51,548 nucleotides of DNA, taken from contig NW_022204549.1 of NCBI RefSeq assembly GCF_008831285.2, positions 1-51,548 on the forward strand. Direction: 5' to 3'. Under the pieces are notes generated by a model. The model saw nothing but the letters and a program-made list of their open reading frames with translations. It was not told the origin of the DNA and ran no database searches. The translations under genes were made by a program, and so were the position numbers. The DNA is from Nymphaea colorata. Lineage: Eukaryota; Streptophyta; Magnoliopsida; Nymphaeales; Nymphaeaceae. This document shows positions 22,834 to 32,500 of the stretch, one piece after another; positions within the stretch are counted from its first letter, which is position 1, and each line of letters opens with the position of its first letter.

Positions 22834-23849
22834 TCAGAAGTCGGCATTCAGCCTGAACTCCTTGTCCTCCTTGGAAGTCATCACTCCAGCCTTTTGATAC
22901 TCACCCACTCTTCTCTCGAAGAAGTTGTCTTTCCTTGAAGGGAAATCATCTCCATCCAATCAAATGGGTTCTTGCTGTTCCAGATTTTGGTCACACCCAA
23001 GGCCACTAGCAGTCTGTCAGCCACGCATTCGATGTACTGGATCATAAGCTACATTATTTGATAAATACCTTGCTGTTAATGCCGATGAGATCGCTGGGCA
23101 AGCTTTCCGAAATGAACTTCTTCTATATTTAAACCGCCTATTTGATGATCTACTGTATCAGTTCAGGCCTCAGCTTATTCTTCATCTGGGAGTATAGGTG
23201 GCAGGCGAAATCAGTATGCAATCCCTCGTCTCTTGAAATAAGTTCATTGGAGAAGGTGAGTCCGGGCATCAGTGATCTTTTCTTGAGCCAGAAGATGGCA
23301 CAAAACGATCCCGAAAAAAAGATGCCCTCGACAGCTGCGAAGGCCACCAATCTTTCGTGGAAGGTCCTTTCTCTGTTCATCCACTTCATGGCCCATTGAG
23401 CTTTCTAACGAATTACATCGATATTGGTTATGGCGGAAAACAGATAATTTTTTTCGTTGAGGTCCTTGATGTAGGTATCGATGAGGAGAGAGTAGGTTTC
23501 GGAGTGGACGTTCTCCATGGCGATCTGAAACCGTAAAAGCATCTGGCTTCAGGAATTTGAACTTCAGAGCAAAACTGTTGCGCCAAATTTTCCAAGACGA
23601 TTCCATCAGAAGCTGCGAAGAACGCTAGCACGTTCTTGATGAAGTGTCTTTCCTTTTAGTTGAGCTTCTGCCAGTCCTTGAGGTCCTGGTAGAGATCAAT
23701 CTAGTCGGCAGTCCAGAATGAAGCAAGATGTTTCTTGTACATTTCGAATATGGAGTGGTACTGGATGGGGAAGAGCACGAACCTTTGATCGTTTTCCTTG
23801 AGGATTGGCTCCTAGACTTCGGAGCTGAGAAGGGCGAGGCACTGGTCAT
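22834..23849 (-). CDS. RNR2: Ribonucleoside-diphosphate reductase small chain (R2)
   Basis: 332-residue class Ia R2 protein that holds the di-iron/tyrosyl radical used by the large subunit to make dNTPs. Clear family blocks: [105 protein letters not shown] and [16 protein letters not shown]. The Asp, Glu and His iron ligands and the radical Tyr are all present. A 20-nt intron at 23049-23068 falls exactly where conserved INSK meets [13 protein letters not shown], which proves its length. Three single-base gaps are needed: just after the ATG, in FYGFQ, and in GKTNFF. The N-terminus is short compared with mammalian R2. Confidence 0.97.
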
Positions 23850-24062
23850 CTTTCAAATAACAATTTATTATATTGCGTGCTAATTTAAATGGAATTAGTT
23901 GCAATTTTACCGGCTTATATTTTTTAATTTATTAATAGCATTTTATTTATAGTTTATCACCACTCCTACCCATTAGCCCCCCCTTATTACTAGCAACGCA
24001 TAAAATAATCACTTAATGTTCACACCCTTACCGTAGTTTTACAAGCCGAATGAGATAAATCA

Positions 24063-24641
24063 ATGAGGACGGTAGCTTACATAACAAAGATTCTGAAATA
24101 AAATATTAAGCTATCGTCTGTCGGAATTGGTGGAGCTTACGAGCAAATCCCTTTCATAACATATAACACGCTAGTATATTAACAAGTCCTATACTTAATT
24201 CCATTCTTATAATAATTGATCAAAAAAATCAAGCAACGATGGCGAGAAACATCAAAAAAAGCAAGGGAGACAGCCGCAGGAAGCGTGCATACAGCCATCC
24301 AACCATTGAGGTACGAATTAGCATATTTAGCAAAAGAGGAACTGGTTCGCTTGGTAAAATAAGAAAAAATGAGTCGGAATAAAGCTTCCTTGATCGTCGG
24401 GATTCCAAAATCAACCGGAAAGAAACATATCAAGGACCTATAGGCCTAGTAGAAACAAACAAACTAATACCGGTCGGAATCAGTCAACCAGAACTCCGTT
24501 TCGAACTATCGAAACGTAGAAGCTCAGACTACCTCTAGGCTTTATGCCTAAAACCAACAAATAATGCCTTTGTTCTACTACCCATGGCTCCCTGAGTGCT
24601 ACAGCTGGCCCAATAACACGCTCTTCTACTATTTTTTTTGA
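24063..24641 (+). CDS. Hypothetical protein, intact frame
   Basis: An unbroken frame of 192 codons from ATG to TGA, with TAA/TAG as Gln and no intron or indel needed. The N-terminus (MRTVAYITKILKQNIKLSSV) could be a mitochondrial presequence. A basic helical centre follows (LIKKIKQRWRETSKKARET, LRYELAYLAKEELVRLVKQE), then a Gln/Asn/Ser-rich tail ending in aromatic residues. I do not recognise a family. The opposite strand is also largely open here with a hydrophobic reading, so the strand is not beyond doubt. Confidence 0.5.
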
Positions 24642-25408
24642 TTTTGAGAAAATCTTTATGTTTTAAATCATACTTAAACGAGCATTAAAATGTTTTAGTC
24701 TATATATAAGCACGAGCCAAAAAGGTATTTTGCATCCCTTAAAGTGAGAATAATAATTTCAGGGACCGTCTGAATAACTTTGGCTTGAGTTTTAAATGAA
24801 AAAATTGAAGACCTTAAATAGAAAAATTCTTCTAATTTAAACCATAAAAGTTAGTTTCTCTATTCTGACAAGGTTTTTAATCATCATTTTTTTATGATTG
24901 CTTTATTATAGGAATGATAAACTACGAGAATAAATAAAAATGTTCTTTTGGTGCATAAAATTAATAAAACTGGTTGGTTTTAGCAAGTATGCAGGAAGGG
25001 TGGCAATATATATGGTTTTGATGAGTTTACGAATAAAAATGCCGCATATTTAAAAGTATTGCTATTAGAAATAATAATTATGGATCAATTGCAAAAAAGT
25101 CAAGCTTGGAATACTTCAAGTATGCTTGTTTTGTCGATTTATACACATATTGCTTCCAAATCACGGCTTAAATAGCTCGGAATACATATAATTCCTTTAT
25201 AAGTTGATTTAATCCATAACTTCTGGCCTAATCCACCCAATCATTGGTTTTAATGAAAATAGCTCGATTATGGGCAAAGACATGGTGATCTGATCAAGGA
25301 GAGTTAATCTTTCTAAAAAAATGCATTTATATGTCTTGAGATGGGAAAAAAGATGCCCGAAAAAGAAATGTTTTAGGGGATTTGAACAAAAGCTAAGGAA
25401 TAAAGCAA
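24642..25408. other. AT-rich spacer of 770 bp
   Basis: Very AT-rich, with several A and T runs. An 88-codon minus frame (about 25150-25412, starting MIALFLSFCSNPLKHFFF) ends in TGA and overlaps the stop of the next gene; I do not think it is a separate gene. No RNA gene seen. Confidence 0.4.
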
Positions 25409-25761
25409 TCATAGGCTGGAATATTACCTTGGAAGCATATGTGGAGAGAGTTCTGCTTGCTATATATTAAACGTTCCGGCCGATAATCGTTTTGAAACGC
25501 GAATATTTAGGCTGTTTTTTCTTCTTTCCCTGCGCTTGATGCTCTTCTTCATGATCCTGTTCATAAGCTGGACTCTTTTAAGCTCTAACCGTACTCTTTG
25601 GAGCTAGTTTCGGCAATTCTGATTTTCTATTTTGAGTTCTAAGCTTCTTTTTAAAGTCGAAACAAGCTAGGCATTTTTTCCACTGCCGTCGTAGTCTCGA
25701 TGATCCCTTCAATAATCTCAACAGTTTCTTCTTCGTTTAGGTAAAGAGCTATGTTCCTCAT
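25409..25761 (-). CDS. Hypothetical small protein, acidic then very basic
   Basis: Two exons with a 20-nt intron at 25576-25595 give 110 residues and need no other correction. The first half is acidic (MRNIALYLNEEETVEIIEGI) and the second is strongly basic (LMNRIMKKSIKRRERRKNSL). No domain recognised. The length arithmetic (333 nt of exon including stop) supports the intron, which starts GTA like most others here. Confidence 0.6.
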
Positions 25762-26563
25762 GATTCTATATTTAAATTCTTTTCTAATGTAAATAATTAT
25801 ATTGAACCGTCTATCAAACCTCAGCATATAAAGTAAAAATAAATGGATAAATATTGAGTTTTTGCTTGTTGGCTTACTCAGAACTATCTAGATTGTATAA
25901 TTATTCGAGGGATGGACGTTGAAGCGCCTATGGGAATTTGGAAAGTTATTTTTTTTAATCCGCAAAAGTTTACCAATCATAAAAATGATGATGTAATGGT
26001 TTATTTACTTTGAAACAAACAGTTCATGAGAATGTTAGCACTTTAGGTGGCACGAAGGTTTGAATTTGAGGAATAGCATAAAGGCATATAAATGCATAAA
26101 ATTTCTTAATAGTTAAGGTGGAGCCATAAGAGAGCAGTAGAGAGTGAACTGAATTATTTTTATTTATTTTCGGACGGGGATTGGAATAAGTTGCAAAGTT
26201 TAAAAGCCCAATTATTGAATTGATTCTAATCAATCATTTTAAATGTCAATTAGTTGACAAAAATTTAACGGTAGGAATGATTCTAACTTTCTAGCCTTCA
26301 TTATTAAGTCCGCCAGTCGAATACAATTTTTTTTTTCATGATTACGTTTGGAATGATGTTTGATATATCTGGAATTAATGCCTGCAGGAGCAGCAAAAGG
26401 AGACCTTCCCCATGATTATGGAGTGGCATATTGCAACAAAAGGATTAGCAATTATTTTTGATGCAGAATACTCTATCAGGCAAACGATAGCTCTATTTAA
26501 TTTTAGAATTCTTTAAAAAACTATATTAGGTGGTATTCGCTGTGTGTTAATTGCAAAAACATC
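25762..26563. other. AT-rich spacer of 800 bp
   Basis: AT-rich. A 69-codon minus frame at 26024-26233 is open and ends in TGA but has no protein-like features beyond chance. Nothing else recognised. Confidence 0.4.
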
Positions 26564-26833
26564 ATGTTCTATTCAACAAAACTCCTGCCGGCCTGCGTGC
26601 TGACCGTCGGCTGCACTGCACTCGCTTTTCAAGCCACAGTCCTTCACCCCTTCCACGATAAGCTCGACGAAGAGTTTCACCAGATCAAGGAAATGGAAAT
26701 GCAGGACCAGAAATTGGAGGTTTTCGAAGAATAGGCTTTCCAAGCTGTCAATCATGTTGGCAGCAAGGTCGATGAACTCCTCAAACTCAAGGCAAAGAAC
26801 CTCATTCACAGCACATACCACTCGCACCATTGA
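26564..26833 (+). CDS. Small single-pass membrane protein, copy 1
   Basis: Intact 89-residue frame. The N-terminal segment LLPACVLTVGCTALAFQATVL is a likely membrane anchor. After HPFHDKLDEEF the rest is charged helix or coiled coil (QIKEMEMQDQKLEVFEEQAF). Size, order and local wording match the gene 260 bp downstream (CTALAFQATVLHPFH against CTALIFQTPVLFPWH), so the two are tandem paralogues. No known family recognised. Small one-helix proteins like this are often mitochondrial inner-membrane subunits, which is only a guess. Confidence 0.7.
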
Positions 26834-27091
26834 TCACTCCATCATTAAATAACGCAAGACTAAATTGTTTAAAAACTTAAAATAGAAAGCTTAGCAATCG
26901 TTTGCATCCCTGGGGATAGATAAGGGAAAACTAAACTTAAAATCCTAAAGCTGTCCTGTAATAATGCAGATGAGATTTCAAAACAATATGGAAAGATGAA
27001 GATCATTGGGATTGTAGTGTGCAGGTGTATGGGTGGTGTTTTGGCAATTAATTGATTGGTTGGTGATTGTGATAATAATCATCTTGGTGTA

Positions 27092-27357
27092 ATGATTGAG
27101 GCGTTCTTCAAGCGCTACCTCCCAATAACCAGCTTCGTCATCAGCTGCACCGCTCTCATCTTCCAGACACCGTCCTCTTCCCCTGGCATCACTAACTGGA
27201 TGCTGAGTTCAAGCGGCTCAAGCAGGTCAAGGATCACCAGGAACAACGACTGATGGAGTACAACGCCAAGAAGATGGCAAAGATCTAAGAGTTGGAAGCA
27301 AAACTTGATTACCTCAAGCGTCTAGAAGTGGAGAAGAAGCGACTGGGAATCTAGTGA
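27092..27357 (+). CDS. Small single-pass membrane protein, copy 2
   Basis: 88 residues once one base is added in the cc run at about 27170 (ACACCG to ACACCCG). A membrane segment (LPITSFVISCTALIFQTPVL) is followed by FPWHHQLDAEFKRLKQVKDH and a long charged helix ending KRLEVEKKRLGIQ. It is paralogous to the gene at 26564-26833, sharing anchor position and the aromatic/His pair just after the membrane. ATG 27092 is the only Met that precedes the anchor. Confidence 0.7.
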
Positions 27358-27470
27358 TCTCTATGCCTTGGATTGACTGCTTTTATGTTCAGTATTGTTC
27401 CAGAACCGCCCCCCAAAATAGCATCGCTGTAAAGTCAGCAAAAAGATCAGATTAATAAAAATGAGCCTAA

Positions 27471-28217
27471 TCATTCCTACTTCTTGGAAGCCATTTGACT
27501 CGCAGGATCGTTGACATCTTCTTTGTTGCTTTGTCTCTGTTGAGCAGAAGAGAGTCCTTTAGGAATAAAAAAGAATCCTTGCTCTACACGGGTAACTCTG
27601 AACTTGGATAGGTTCGTTGTTGCCGACATGAAGACTTTGAGTCTATTGAGTGAGTTTGGATGACTCGATTTCAATTTATTCTTCTTTTCGTTGATTTTCT
27701 CCAGATTTTGGCGTTACCCGAATTCCTCTTCTATCATCTTATCCCTCACATCTCCTTGCTTGTTACGTCGAAGAGATTATTGGTCCTTATGTCTTCGACA
27801 TCAAGATAAGTATCTTCGTCATCATCGTTCTTCCACTGTTTGGGCTCATAGTAGGTGTTCTTTTCGACACTGAAGTTGACTCGTTCTTGTTCTTGACCTG
27901 TTTGCTGCGGACGCTCTTGAACTAGATGGTGGCGTTTTTGATGGTGTTATTGAGGGTCTGCTCCATGCTGGACTTATCTTCGTCGGTGAACTGCTTCAGC
28001 AGCTCCTGGTGGGCGAACAGAAACTTCCTGTAGACGCGCTCCTTCAGCGAGTGCTTCTTCCGACGCAGGAAGGAAAGCTCAATTAGCTTCACCACCACCA
28101 ACAGGTAGAAAAGAATACGCAGGATATGTAGAAAATCGAAGGAGAAGTGGCCTCCGGCTCTGCAGTGGGAGGCGCCTTCAACAGGGTCTCCCCTGTCTGT
28201 ACCAGCATTTCTGACAT
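27471..28217 (-). CDS. Hypothetical single-pass membrane protein with coiled coil
   Basis: 249 residues after three single-base additions (near 28141, 27879 and 27750). A short acidic N-terminus (MSEMLVQTGETLL) is followed by one strong hydrophobic helix, FDFLHILRILFYLLVVVKLI, then basic RRKKHSLKERV. The rest is soluble, with acidic DDDEDTYLDVED and a charged helix (MIEEEFGQRQNLEKINEKKN). No family recognised. It lies 60 bp downstream of the lyase gene on the same strand. Confidence 0.65.
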
Positions 28218-28277
28218 CACGTGTTCGAAGATATAAATTAATAGTTGGTGAGTGAGCTATGGTGGATTGCAAGATTA

Positions 28278-29172
28278 TCACTTTTTGCGTTCGTTTTCGG
28301 GGTAATGCCACTCCTTGCCGGCGTATATCTCAGCAGATCGTAGAGCTCCTTGCGGCTCTGCATCTTGTCGACGAAACCCTTCTGGCTGCCGTTCTGCTGC
28401 AGATCCTTGAAGAAGAGGTCAACTGCCTTCATGGCCACTCGTAGGGTGGAGACGGGGTAGATTACGCAGTTGTAGCCGTACTCTTTAAAGGTACCGATGT
28501 CGATGTAGGGGGTCTTTCCGAACTCAGTCATGTTGGCAAGCAGGTAGACACTGCTCTTGTGCTCTTGAGCTCCTTGGCAACAACCTTGAACTCCTCTGCA
28601 GTGTCTAATCCTTCAGGGAATATCATGTCGGCTCCTGCGTCGATATACTTTTTGGAGCGATTAATGCACTCGTCGAGTCCATATACTCCCTTGGCGTCAG
28701 TGCGTGCGCAGATGATGAACTCACCATCTGACACCTTTACCGATGTCTACCTTGCAATCTTGATCTTGTCCACCATTTGCTGGGTGGGAATGAGTTCCTT
28801 ACCGTTGAGATGCCCAACGCTTGGGGAAAACTTGGTCCTATATGTGAAGTCCTGAGGCTCCCGAGTAAAAGAAGTCGCTGACGGTCCTGGCACACATTTC
28901 ACCCTTCCGAAGCCTGTGTCTGCATCGGCGATCACGGGCAGGTTGGAGAAGGTGGAGACGTCCTTGATGACTGAGCAAAACTCGCTGAGGGTTCTTAGGC
29001 CGATGTCTGGGACTCCTGAGGAGGCAGTGAGGGCTCCTCCCGATACGTAGATGGCTCTGAACCCGTGCTGAGCAGCCAGACGAGCAATGAGGCCGTTGAA
29101 GCAGCCAGGCACCATGATGCAGTCGTTGGTGAGGAGCTGGCGGAACTACTTGCACCGAGCAATAAGATTCAT
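28278..29172 (-). CDS. Isocitrate lyase/PEP mutase superfamily enzyme (methylisocitrate-lyase-like)
   Basis: 298 residues forming a PEP-mutase-type TIM barrel. GCFNGLIARLAAQHGFRAIY, SGGALTASSGVPDIGLRTL, VIADADTGFGR, SGASGLHIQDQVFPKR-GHLNGKELIP, FIICARTDAKGVYGLDE and LLANMTEFGKTP follow in family order. The DADTGFG metal-binding loop is intact. The KR-GHLNGKEL loop points to methylisocitrate lyase or carboxyphosphonoenolpyruvate mutase rather than PEP mutase. It would cleave a methylisocitrate-type C-C bond, for example in propionate use. No signal peptide is evident. Four frame corrections are needed; one near 28824 falls on the catalytic-loop Cys of KRCGH, which is therefore unreadable here. 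Confidence 0.9.
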
Positions 29173-29457
29173 AAAAATAATAGTGATTATTAATGAACAA
29201 CATCAGACAACATCTTAATAATACATGCAGACACAGATAGAAGGAAAGGAGGCAAAGATGGCAAGTTATTTGGAGCTGTTTCTTATTGGATTAACAATCA
29301 TTCCAAATGATGTCTTCAGCGAAAAGACAGAGAGCTGATAAATTTCATCGTTGTTAGGGAGGGATATGAGATGATGGTGGGCTTCTGTAGGATAATTAGC
29401 TTACAAAGGATTTAATAAATTAGCAAATTAAACTGTAGGCAAGAATATTATTTAAAT
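29173..29457. other. Divergent promoter spacer, 285 bp
   Basis: Separates the divergently transcribed lyase and polycystin-like genes. AT-rich, no frame recognised, and no motif that I can name. Confidence 0.4.
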
Positions 29458-31074
29458 ATGAATACAACTCAGACGATCCTGCTGTTGACGCTCCTATCAA
29501 CAGCTCTAACTGCCTTCACTCTTCCCTTCAACACCAACAGCATCAATAAGCATGGCACTCCTTACTCCTCTGCTGCCTGCAATGCCAACACAGTCGTTGA
29601 TTTCTCCTTCAGCTCCGAAACCATCCTAACTCTCGGCAACAGCTCTACAATTGTAACTTTAAACTAATTTAGAATAATCAAGCTGCTTCTTCTCTCAGAT
29701 ACCTCGATGTCCAGGGAAAAGAGTTGACTTACACATGGCAGCAGGACAACTGGTTTCCCAGCAATTTATTAGTAGCTTAACGAAGTCTTTCGTATTTAAG
29801 TTTACAACTGGCAGCACCAGGAATGTCTTTGTAGCAGTGCCTATCATTGATGCAGATAATAGCACATCAGATAGCTTCCCGCGTCAAACAATCGACCTAT
29901 CGAAAGTAACAAACACTGCATTTTCAAGCCTCAAGTCATCAGTAATGCATCAATTGCCCTGTCTGCATTTAACATTCTCAACGATATCACCAGCGGCAAA
30001 TTTTATGAGATAATGGGTACTGACGGTAGTGGCAATCCCACTACTCTCCTCATCTCTAAAATCTATTACAAGTTTCCATCAACAACCTTCCCTACTGCCT
30101 CATCAAAGATATTCGATGAGCTACCTTTACAGCTGATTCTACTCTAACAGGCGATGTGCTCTGCTGGGGATCCCAGTACAACATTGGCTTTGTAAATCCC
30201 ATGTTACTTAGTTCCAAACCCATCTGCGAGAGAATGTCCCTTGTGGACCTTCCTGCTGGCAACTCTCTTCTTTTGGCTCTTTATCCTCCTCTCCAGCGAG
30301 GTGACTCCTGAAGTCTACGAGCGCAGTTTTAAGGACAACAAGTGGACTGCTGGAGCCTCTACTCCCTCTACTGGCTCTGCCATGAGGAGTGGTTCACCCG
30401 TACTTCTCGCAGCTCCCTCTTCCTCATCAACTTCGTCTGGCAGGGCATGGTGTGTTCGGCCATCTACTACAGCCAGGGTATGACTTCTCCGTCCACCATC
30501 ATAATCTGGGCGGGAGTGGTGGCGTTCTTAGCGTCAGTGCCCATTCCGTACGTTGTGGGCAACCTCTTCTTCAGGAAGATCTACAACATCGAGCTGGAGA
30601 AGTTCAAAAATCTCAAGGAGATGCACAAGGAGACTAACAAGGAGAAGCACGATGAGCTGGAGCGCAACACTATCCTCATGGAAGAACACATCTACGGTAT
30701 CTACTACTTCTTCTACTCGGCCTGCATCCTGCTCTTCATCGTGTTCGGCATCATCACCGTCCACCTCATCCAGCAGTTCTCCAGGGACTACTATCACCTC
30801 AACTTCTACTGGTACATTCCACTTACATAGGCTGGCATCAATAGGCATCGCATTCGGACTAGACCACCTGGTATTTGACCCATTGATGACTTTGATCTTC
30901 GGCAACTCCGAGTTCTACAGGTCTAGGGGATACTACTAGAAGCTAAGTTGGAGAGCTAGCGCGGGAAGCCGACTGATTATATAGCATCATTCTCATGCAG
31001 GATTTTAGTGGCAGGCTAAGCTGATGAATCGTGGAAAAATATCAGATTAAAAAGGAGTCACTTTGCCTTCTTGA
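29458..31074 (+). CDS. Secreted-domain multipass membrane protein, polycystin/REJ-like
   Basis: About 532 residues. A signal peptide (TILLLTLLSTALTAFTLP) leads into a Ser/Thr-rich extracellular region (FVFKFTTGSTRNVFVAVP, IYYKFPSTTFPTA). Hydrophobic segments follow: LWTFLLATLFFWLFILLSSE, SLFLINFVWQGMVCSAIYYS, IIIWAGVVAFLASVPIPYVV, YGIYYFFYSACILLFIVFGI and SIGIAFGLDHLVFDPLMTLI. The loop HEEWFTRTSR before the second helix and the final DHLVFDP helix recall the membrane core of polycystin-1/REJ proteins, but this is by eye only. One 20-nt intron at 29653-29672. Several single-base corrections are needed, so exact joins are uncertain. The 3' end overlaps the convergent gene by 17 bp if TGA 31074 is right. 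Confidence 0.5.
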
Positions 31075-32178
31075 GCGAAGTCTGACTGCCGTTCCGACTC
31101 AGCGTTTTGCTGTTCTTGAGGCTGGAGGAATGGTTGTTGCCTGGAGACATCGGCGACTGCGTTTTCTTGCGAGAAATGTGATTGACTCTTCCCCAACTGC
31201 CGGTTTGTTAAATTATAGCTCCTAATACTCGTTATCACCGTGGAAGAAGCGAGGTTTGGGCGTCTAGGGAGCGTTGCGCTCATCGAATCCGTTGAGCTTA
31301 TCGATCGACCGGAGGGAGAGTTTGTTAAGCTTCTTCCCCTTCTGGTGCTTCGGCTTAATCGTCTCCAACCCGTAGACTCCTGGTAGTGGTTGGGCGGTCG
31401 AGACGGGGCGAGCTCACTGGTTCTTCCTAGTTTTTGTTGATGGCGGATATGTCTCCGCAGCTGCCCGCCTTAAAGAGGAGGGAGAGGTTGTCTGCGCCTT
31501 CTTGCGCTGGGCGATCGATCCCTGGTGGTTGAAGGGACGGATGACACTGAGGTCTGCGATCTTGCTGATCATGCCTTCGAGGTTGCGGGTGAGGCGCTGC
31601 AGGTCGACGGTGGAGGAATTGGTGTCATTCTGGGAGAGCTTGACAAGGCGTTGGTTGTCGAGCTCCTTGCGGACGCGGTCCTCGAAGTATTGGCGCACTT
31701 GTTCGGAGGGGGAAGGCGCAGGTAGCTAGATACTTTTGGAGTTTCTTGCTGTTTCGCGTGAGGTGTTTGCGGCGCATGTAGTAGTTGTTGGTGATGGCGT
31801 AGTGCTCGTCGCGGAAGTCCACCCACCCGTAGAAATCCTTCTCGACTCTGCGGTGGACTACAGTTCTGATCTGCTGGACGGTCTCGCTGAATGGCAGGTA
31901 ACGGGTGAGCATTTCGTCGCAGGCCAGCAGTTTGTGTGTTTCTGCGAGTTCTACTGCCTCTCGGCTGTAGGGATCTAGATGAGACAAGCCCTACCGTAGA
32001 TGAGGTTGTTGGCGCAGCGGTAGTGGTAGGTCTCGATCTGCGGGTAATAGTATTTGCGCTTGAGGTTTGCCAAGGCTATCACGTCGCCAGTGGGTGCAGG
32101 AGAGGCAGAGGTACACATGCCGCACTTGCGCTCCCGCACCACCTTCACCTACTTCTATTTACTATATTTTTTTCTCAT
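31058..32178 (-). CDS. Hypothetical basic protein
   Basis: 366 residues after removing a 20-nt intron at 31975-31994, which joins RCANNLIY to DPYSREAVELAETH, and four single-base corrections. The N-terminus has CGMC. The middle is a charged helical region (MLTRYLPFSETVQQIRTVVH, VEKDFYGWVDFRDEHYAIT). Later come QYFEDRVRKELDNQRLVKLS and a Pro/Lys/Ser-rich tail with QPLPGVYGLETIKPKH and PQTPKPRFFHGD. The tail has a TPKPRFF element as found in microtubule-associated disordered regions, but I recognise no family. The start at 32178 is preceded by an in-frame TGA-containing leader. Confidence 0.6.
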
Positions 32179-32500
32179 TCGCTTATAATCATTGACGAAC
32201 CTCCCAACAATAAAATGCTCCCCTTATTCTCAATTTTATTCTGCGGAATCTAAAACCCCATAAACACCACACTAATAATCCCCCGACACAACTGGAGTGA
32301 AGATTAGAGGAAAAACAGTAAATTGAAGATATGGGGTGGAAATTATTTTGAATGGATCAGTGTAAAGCTTATAAAGATAATGCGGTCTCAAAGGTGACAA
32401 TCATCTACTACATTTATGCCCTCTCCTTGGGGTGCGTGGAGATGCGCCAAACGGTGGCTGCACGCTACTTTTTTTTAAGTTATTTTATAATAAAATCTCC
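32179..32500. other. Divergent spacer, 322 bp
   Basis: Between two divergently transcribed genes. AT-rich near both ends. A short open stretch from 32352 on the plus strand leads into the next gene in another frame and is not taken as coding. Confidence 0.4.

Noticed and set aside
23543-23562. 20-nt GT-AG segment inside the R2 gene
   Set aside because: It encodes VQIPEA of the conserved iron-ligand region; removing it would delete an essential motif. The frame change nearby is a single missing C in FYGFQ.
24240-24420. Alternative small basic gene (MARNIKKSKGDSRRKR) with a GTA...AG 20-mer
   Set aside because: After splicing it ends within 40 codons, while another frame over the same bases is open for 192 codons from ATG to TGA.
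25150-25412. Hydrophobic minus-strand frame starting MIALFLSF
   Set aside because: It overlaps the stop of the gene at 25409-25761, is Phe/Leu-rich as expected by chance in AT-rich DNA, and shows no domain.
26024-26233. 69-codon minus-strand frame
   Set aside because: Short, in AT-rich spacer, no supporting features.
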